Shown: one piece after another, positions 56,991 to 64,000 of the stretch
How the letters are laid out: every line of letters starts with the position of its first letter
How positions within the stretch are numbered: position 1 is the first letter of the stretch
NCBI GenBank assembly: GCA_009823395.1
Contig: CM020502.1
Span: 24,205,944-24,269,943 of the forward strand
From: Thamnaconus septentrionalis
Taxonomy: Eukaryota; Chordata; Actinopteri; Tetraodontiformes; Monacanthidae
Length of the DNA: 64,000 bases
Reading direction: 5' to 3'
Made by a program: the position numbers and the translations under genes
Notes under the pieces: generated by a model
What the model was told of the DNA's origin: nothing
Databases searched by the model: none
Seen by the model: only the letters and a program-made list of their open reading frames with translations

Positions 56991-57996
56991 CTATCTTTCG
57001 AAGACGACGGCGTTCTTGTGTAAACACAAAGAGACGCCGTTCACCAAAAATTTCAGCACAACTTGATCCTTGACCCGGCTGCTTTTGCCGAGGCATTGAA
57101 GGCTCCGGAGCTCTTTAGATCCAGTCTTGCAGCTGACCCCGACCTTGCTTCTCGGGAGGGTTTCTCCATGTGGGACTGAAATGGTAAAAAATAAAGAAAG
57201 TAAATAAGTTCTTTTCGCACATACAAAAAAGGACAGACTATACTTACTTCCCGATATTGGGCAGTGGCTCAGCAATGCACATTAAGCCGCTATGTAATGT
57301 AGAGCGGTTTTATGTCCCACGTGATTGCGCCAAATGCTAATGTCCATTGATTGACTCCGCAAAGTCATTTTCTTAAATAACAGACATTTTTATAAAAGGA
57401 ATAGTTGTGTCTCGCAAATCTGCAAACAGGAACAAAGACAGATGACCTAAAGTTACAAATTTGTTATCATATTGTACAGTGACACACACACTCACACATG
57501 CACACATGCATGCATGCACAGACACACACACACAAACACACACGCTCATTACGGCTGCAGTTTTCAGCAGTGTAATCAGTGCACTGATTTCCCCCTGTGG
57601 CCGTTGTACCTGAGGTATGATTCCTCTGTTAAGGATATTAATTGGTTTCTGATGGTTACACTGGGGCACTTCAGCGTCGGGCCACCTGCCAAATCACCTC
57701 GCCGTAATGACTTGGTGCGCTCATTGATTCCATTGATGTCACCTCAGAAGACACGATGTGGCAACCACGCTCGCCTCTCCATGCAAATGCCACAAGGGTC
57801 TTTTTTTTTCTTCACCAAACGGCTTTGGTTTGATAAGCAGCTTTTCAAGGAAAAACCTGTTGTTGTATATAATTAGGTGGATCAGGTACTCCAGAGTGAC
57901 TTTGTTTTGTTCCACACAGTTGCTGATGATATAGAACAGGTGGAAAACCACAGCCTGCAATTTGTTGCCGTCACCCGTAGTCACATTGTACCCTCT
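56991..57996 (-). pseudogene. Decayed transposase-like fragment, possibly piggyBac-derived
   Basis: Two minus-strand open stretches have coding-like codon use. One reads VRGYNVTTGDGNKLQAVVFH then NNRFFLEKLL (57739-57996) and resembles the end of the catalytic region in piggyBac transposases. The other ends GVSLCLHKNAVVFER then a stop at 56991 and recalls their C-terminal cysteine-rich tail, with cysteines lost. They are in separate frames with stops between. Family assignment is tentative. Confidence 0.35.
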
Positions 57997-59490
57997 AACA
58001 TATCCTTACTTTTCACCCTGGACTGGATTAGTCTCAACTCTGAGTGTGAGAATGGTCATTCTACCTGTAATGGCACTGGAGCTCACTGTTCAGTATTCCA
58101 CAGCAATGGTCTGATTGTGCAAATATTGATCTAAAGGTCCCACATTTCACCAATTTTCTTTATCTTTCATGCCAGACCCCAGTTGAGCAGCTTTGCATCA
58201 CTAATCATCCAAAGAAATGTCTTTGGATTTCCAGAGGTTTAGCCCTCTGTTTATGACCTCCAATAGAAAGAACTGGGTCTCAGTTTCATGTTGTGCTCTT
58301 ATTGACACCACAAAAGGCGATCTCCAGTTTGGTTAGACACTTTATAAAAAGTGGAGCCAGAATTCTTTTTCTTTTCTGGCAAGTTCACTGGCAGAGACAC
58401 ATATCACTGTTGGAAAAAAAAAAATCAAGCGAATTTTGCATCATATGGGCCTGTTAATTCCAAATGTTTCATGAAATATTACCTAAACCGCAGCAGCAGT
58501 GAAATGTCAGGTAGACCAAGATCATCCATCAAAGTGCAACATCATAAATCCGGGCAGTCAAGCATCAGTCTTAAAAAAAGAGAAAGAGAAAAAAAAATCA
58601 GATTTGTTACTCAATCGATACTCAGTGTCAGATTGGATCTTAATCCTAAAATAAGAGGAGCTTTTTCCAGGCTGTGTAGCTCAATATGGCTTCTGCTTGA
58701 AAAAAAGTGTGTTACATTTACAAAACCATGAATGACAATTATGATACATAAATATTTAGATGATATCATGTTGTGCTTGTTTTTAGATTGTGTGGTATAA
58801 AGGGATTTTTTTAGTTCCTTTTTTTTTGCTGTGTTACGCAACGATGATGATGACTAGCACTTGACTCTGAAAAGGGCCGTGTCAGACGCGACCCTGCCGT
58901 GTTTACACATGCGTTTCATCTGTTGCGGCCACAGTTTGTGATTCCAGAGCGTCGTTAGTCACAGAGAGCTGCTGCAGTGCAGGTAGAAAGTGCTGACAGG
59001 TTTAGGCGACTTCAGCTTGAGGTTATGACTCAACGATGGGCTGCTCTCTAACGTAAAAATAAAAAATAAAACACCATCTGGGTGGGGGTGGGGAGAGGGT
59101 GGACAAGGAGGAAAATTTGGGAGGATGGAGCATAGGGAGGAGTTTTTAAGAGGGGTGAGACAAGGGGGAGGAAGGAGGACGGAGAGGCGCAAATGGAGGC
59201 AGCGGGAGACGGGAACCTGCATGAGAGGAAGAAAGGGATGAATTAGTGAGAGAGCAGTGGCAGAGGGAGGGCCGGTGGGACTGGGAAAGGAGAGCGGGGG
59301 GGTGGAGGAGAGAAAGGGGGAGGAGAAAGGAGGAGGATTAACCGTGCCTCCGTCTTGCTTAAGCTGCTGGATGCGCATTGAAAATCTATCCAGAGGCCGT
59401 CCTGAGCTCTTGGTGCCGCCGGGGGCCGCGCTCTTCATTTGTGGCGGGACAATACGGCAACACCGGCAGCAATCTGCGCTGCCATGTGCC

Positions 59491-59606
<116 letters not shown>

Positions 59607-62600
59607 CGTGTTTGCAGTAGCAACTGGCCATCTGCCATATGCATTGTACCTGCTTGGCCGCCTCCGCCGCCTTTGAGCGCGCCCCCAATCTCCCCTCAGC
59701 TCAGACACGTGCTTATGTGTCCCACCTCTCTTTCTGTCTTGCTCTCTCCCTCTCTCTCTCTCGCACACACACACACTCACAGACACACGGCTCTATCGAT
59801 CCGTCTGAAGCCACCAGTGGTAATGATGACTCCACACCTGTAGCATCCTCTCTTACAGTCCCTCTCCTCCTCCTCTTCCTCCTTTGTCCTTGTCTTTCTC
59901 TCTCTGCGCCCCTCCTCACCAATTAAGTTCTTCATTTCAACATGCTTTGTTACTCTATGTTGCTTCCTAAGCTATTGCGAAAGAACAGACAGAAAAAACA
60001 TTCTAGTCGTCACCCAAATAATCACGCAAATGTTTTTTTAATAGACGTAAACTGCCAGGCCTTTGCAGTAAACATATTTACTGCAGCTATTTGTTGGATT
60101 ACTTGTGCACATTATTTAAAATTGTAAGCAGTACTCATTTCAGAAACCTATATTTATCACTACCCACTAGCTCAAAAACCAAAAAGTTTGTCTGTATCCA
60201 AAAGACATGTTCAATGTCCCTGTTCTTCTGACATCAGAATTATCCACGTCGGCCGTGGATAATTTAGCGTCCTAAAAAAAACCCAAAAAACGCTGCTTTA
60301 TTCCTCATTTGTAAAATATTCGAAATATATTGGTCTCATGCACCTTTTGAATCTACCTTTCTGGACCCAAAGTGGGGCCTCAGCGTGGACTCATAAACAC
60401 TCTTTAAATATTGTAATTGGTCCATGCAGACCCCCTGCTGGGCTGCCATTGCTACATGTATGGCCTGGGAGTGGCCAGGGTGTTGCCGTGCCTCCGTCTC
60501 AGCTCCGCTCGGCGTGTTTATACCTTCCCCCAAGTTGCGAGACGAGGGGGAACGCAGGCAGACACGAGCAGGAAGCCGTCTCTATTATTCATGCCCGGCC
60601 ATGCGTCCCTCCCTGGTCTCCACTGCCGCCGCCGTCTCTGCTCCGCTTCCCCTTCTGCCTTTTGTCGTCTCGAACCAACAGTCAGTCCTCGTCTCGCCCC
60701 CATCGCTTGGCGAGCCGCAAAGTGCCGGTCAATTCGAGCGGTTATCGATCGGTGAGATTGCGTTTCCTCCTCTCTATGAATTAAGCACTCCGCCCGCCTG
60801 CGCTCGAAAAGTCTGCGGCGTTCGGAGTGGATTTGCTTGCAAAAAGGAGACAAGGGGAGAGGATGACACGGAACAGCGAGTGAGAATTGGCAATGCGGGC
60901 CTCCGTACATGGAATGATCGCATGCCGCAAATTGTGTCCGTGCTGCGCAGAGAGTTCGGCCTGGAAGGCCTCCGTCACACCGGTTATGTAAGAGCGAGTC
61001 TTCGTTGTGGTGAATCTCAACTGGCCTGAGCCTGAATAAGCACACCGGGAGGATAGAGGAGGTCGCAGGGTGATGGAGGTGAACCGCCGCTGGGGTAACA
61101 CAAGGTCCACCGTCTACCTGAGACCTCAGGCTTCAACAGGTTCCGCTTGCGCTAATTGGTGCTATGTGTCTCCAGTCTTGATGCTTGTTTGAACTCATTG
61201 CATTCAAAGTTGTTCAGAAGAATCTTTTCCTCCTCCGAAGCTCAGCCCTCTTTAATCCAGTGTGGCCTGTTTCAAAAAGGGAAAAGAATGTGTGACACAG
61301 GCTCCCACTCGGAAGGCCAACTGCCCGTGAGGGCCTCGGATTTCCAAACTCGGCCCTTTTGTTTCGCAGCAGGGTCGAAGCGCACTAAACGGCAAAGCTG
61401 TTCTCCTCGTTCCTTCACGAGCAGATTGAGCAGATGTGAGACGCACACATGCACACGCGTGCGTGCGCATGTGCGTTGTCATCGTCTTCATTTTTTTATC
61501 AAGCTAATTTCAGAGAGGGAGGCAGAGAGACAGAGGGATGAAAGGGAAGAACGTTTGTCACCCCGAGGCTGCGGGCAGACGCACTCAGAAATTTTGCATT
61601 ACAAGGTTGTGTGTGTGTGTGTGTGTGTGCGCGTGCGTGCTCAACTGTAGTCAACACCAACCTGTCTGTTTAAGAGGAAAACAACGGCAGCGTCGCCGTG
61701 CACATTCGTGTCCAGTGGACTAGAGCTCTGTTCCTGAGAGTCCTGAGAGACAGAGAGTGAGAGAGTCTTCTCTCCAAATGAAGCACCATGAATTATTTTA
61801 TGAGCGCCGCCGCATTGTACAGTACCATGAGTGTGGATATTTTTAGCCCAGTTGGCCGAGCAGGCACCGTGAGATTTTCTTTTTAAACTGAAAGAAAAGG
61901 TTCCTGCTTTCAGGTTTCTGCTCCCCAACCCGCTACCGTCGACTCCTTGCGACGTTTTACAGGGTTTTTACAACTCTGCAGCTTGTTGTTGTTGTTGCCG
62001 TTGTTTTCTTTTTTTATTAGTCTTTATAGAAATGTTCCCTTTTTTTCCTCGGAGAACATGCAGCTGTACGCGAGAGCTTCCTGCCCCCGCCTCCTTATCC
62101 CGCTACGCCGTCTTACGGCAGCCGTTCTCGTCTTTGTCCCATTGAGATCTCAGGTCTGGCCGTCTTGCGGGGCCTCTGCTGGGCCTCTGGTGGGCCTGTC
62201 ACGGATGGATGCCTGCACTACAGAGGAGTCCGACTGTCACCGCACACTCTCCCTCCACAGTGAGCGTCAACCCGCTGGGTGACAGCACCCAGAAAAGATA
62301 GATTAAACTGCCGCGCATGTGTATGTGTGTGTGTTTTTCCCCAATGCCTCCGGGGTGTGTATGTGTGCGTGTGGATGTGCATTTATTTGGGCACTTCCCT
62401 CTGTGAGCGCGTCTCAGGCCGAGAGCTGTCAAGTCGTTCCTGGCAGCTAAGAATCATGGGTACCAAAAGCCTGTTGTGTAGCCCGAGGCGCCGGGCTCCT
62501 TCTGTGAGTTTTTCCCGCACCAGCGTTCAGGCAGACAGTAGGGAGGTAAACGCCTCGGCAGAAGCTCTGGAGGGGCCGGGCGAGCCAAAAATACAACTTT

Positions 62601-64000
62601 CTTGTCTCTTTTTTTCCAAACCGCATCACAACAAGGGAATCTGCAATAAAGCTCTGCTTTCATTCTGAGGAATGTTGCTTTTATTTGTGTCGAATTTTGA
62701 TGACACAGTTAAACTTGTTCATCTTGTTAACAGCCATTTCCTGGGTTACATATTATTTCCTTTCATGGATGCAAAGATTGAACGCATCACTGAAGTTCCA
62801 ATAAAGTCAAGAACCAACTAAAGTGTCATGAAAAGCTCCATTTTAAATGGCCTTGTCAATCGTTTTCAATCATGCCGCTCTTTGGCAGATGGATAAAGTC
62901 AGAAGATTTAGAAAATGTGCCATCTGCCGCGCTGGGTTAGTCTCATTTAAGGGAACCACTGTGAACCTTCAAGGATATCATTTCTCATCCAGAGCCACTA
63001 AGTCTCACCATCCGATTTATATAGGTGACAACAAACGCGGGTATCGACTGGAAAATTGATGGAGCAGCTTCGGCCGAGATGGGGATAATTCCCAGGGATG
63101 CAGGACCGCCCCCCCCGCCGCAATCCGCTCCGTTCATATCAGAAATAGACAGGTTTTTTTTCATGTACTGCAAGGCTCTGCCTCCATATAAGACATTGAA
63201 GAGGAAGTAATGATTCCCGGGGGGACTCCGTAATGTGTTTGTTTGATGTTGAATCGTTGTTTTAATCTTGCAGCTCCACATATCTTGAGCTGCTGCATGT
63301 GCAGCAGCACCACATGCCAGGTTGCAAACCGGGGGGGAAAACATCCTGAGATTTAGTCCTCGGCTCTTTTCAAGTCGAGCAGCAGCAGCAGCAGCAACAG
63401 TAAGCAAAGCAAGCAAGCACACCCTTGGCTGTGTGCCGCCATGTGTAGGGCTTTATACAATCTATTTTATTTTTAGCTGAATTCTGTTGCTTTGCTTGTA
63501 TGAAATTATTGCAGTTCCCGGTCCTCTCCCCCTGCCCCTTGCTAATTTGAGATTGTGTGCAGCACTGTGTTTCCTTTTTTTCTTTCTTTTTTTTTTTTTA
63601 CATGGGCTGCAAACAGCGGACAATGTTTACACACATCCACATGTTTCCTGTCCAAATTATATTGACTATTTGAAAAAAAAAAGAGAACAAAAGCATAACA
63701 CCTGTCCAGAAACGGGTCCAACTCTCCTTCTCATTCAGTCAGGAGCAGCATTTTAGTCAAACAATGGCTGTAATGTGATTAACAATGAGTTCTGTTTTTA
63801 TTGGCCAAGTTGCATTTGGGTCCATGGTTTTGCGATTTGTTATGCCATTGCTTCCAGGCTCCCTGGTAACCCTGATAATTACCTGGACATGCAGAAAACG
63901 GACCTTAAAAGTATCTGCAAGTATCTTTTTTTTTTTTTTTTTTTTTATCATTCAGGGTTGTTGTGGCTGCTTCAGTCAGCTTCTATTCCTTCATTCTTCT

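Overview
The window is nuclear DNA from a vertebrate, almost certainly a ray-finned (teleost) fish. The evidence is GT-AG introns of modest size, a tRNA-derived V-SINE of the HE1/DANA type, remnants of fish-type DNA transposons and very many (CA)n, (GA)n and trinucleotide microsatellites. Four genes are recognisable, in an order that matches human 12p13: cacna2d4 (with lrtm2 nested inside it), dcp1b, cacna1c. Only the exons are coding; most long open frames elsewhere are chance or microsatellite products.

Layout. (1) About 5.4-13.7 kb, plus strand: lrtm2, six coding exons, 385 aa, a synaptic-type leucine-rich-repeat membrane protein. It lies inside a giant intron of cacna2d4. (2) 17.2-32.5 kb, minus strand: cacna2d4, 26 exons giving the first 794 aa of the alpha2delta-4 calcium-channel subunit, including the VWA/MIDAS domain. 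The remaining C-terminal exons must lie left of base 1. (3) 32.6-38.0 kb: cacna2d4 upstream flank and the dcp1b 3' side; no gene seen. (4) 38.0-47.4 kb, minus strand: dcp1b, ten exons, an mRNA-decapping co-activator. Its frame is broken twice as sequenced: a 59-bp tandem duplication in exon 5 and a one-phase mismatch in exon 8. Introns 6 and 8 each hold a DNA-transposon remnant. (5) 44.5 kb and 54.1 kb, plus strand: two alternative first coding exons of cacna1c (Cav1.2), the 'cardiac' exon 1a inside dcp1b intron 3 and the exon 1b type at 54.1 kb. Both end in phase 1, so both can join the same second exon to the right of the window. (6) 54.2-64 kb: cacna1c first intron, with a long (GT)n array, hairpins and a decayed transposase-like fragment.

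Functionally the locus combines two parts of the voltage-gated calcium channel machinery: the pore subunit gene cacna1c and the auxiliary cacna2d4. They run on opposite strands with an mRNA decay gene between and overlapping them. The overlapping arrangement resembles the mammalian one. I found no previously undescribed system. The most useful observations are the dcp1b frame breaks, the antisense exon 1a overlap, the short first lrtm2 exon and the mobile elements in dcp1b introns.
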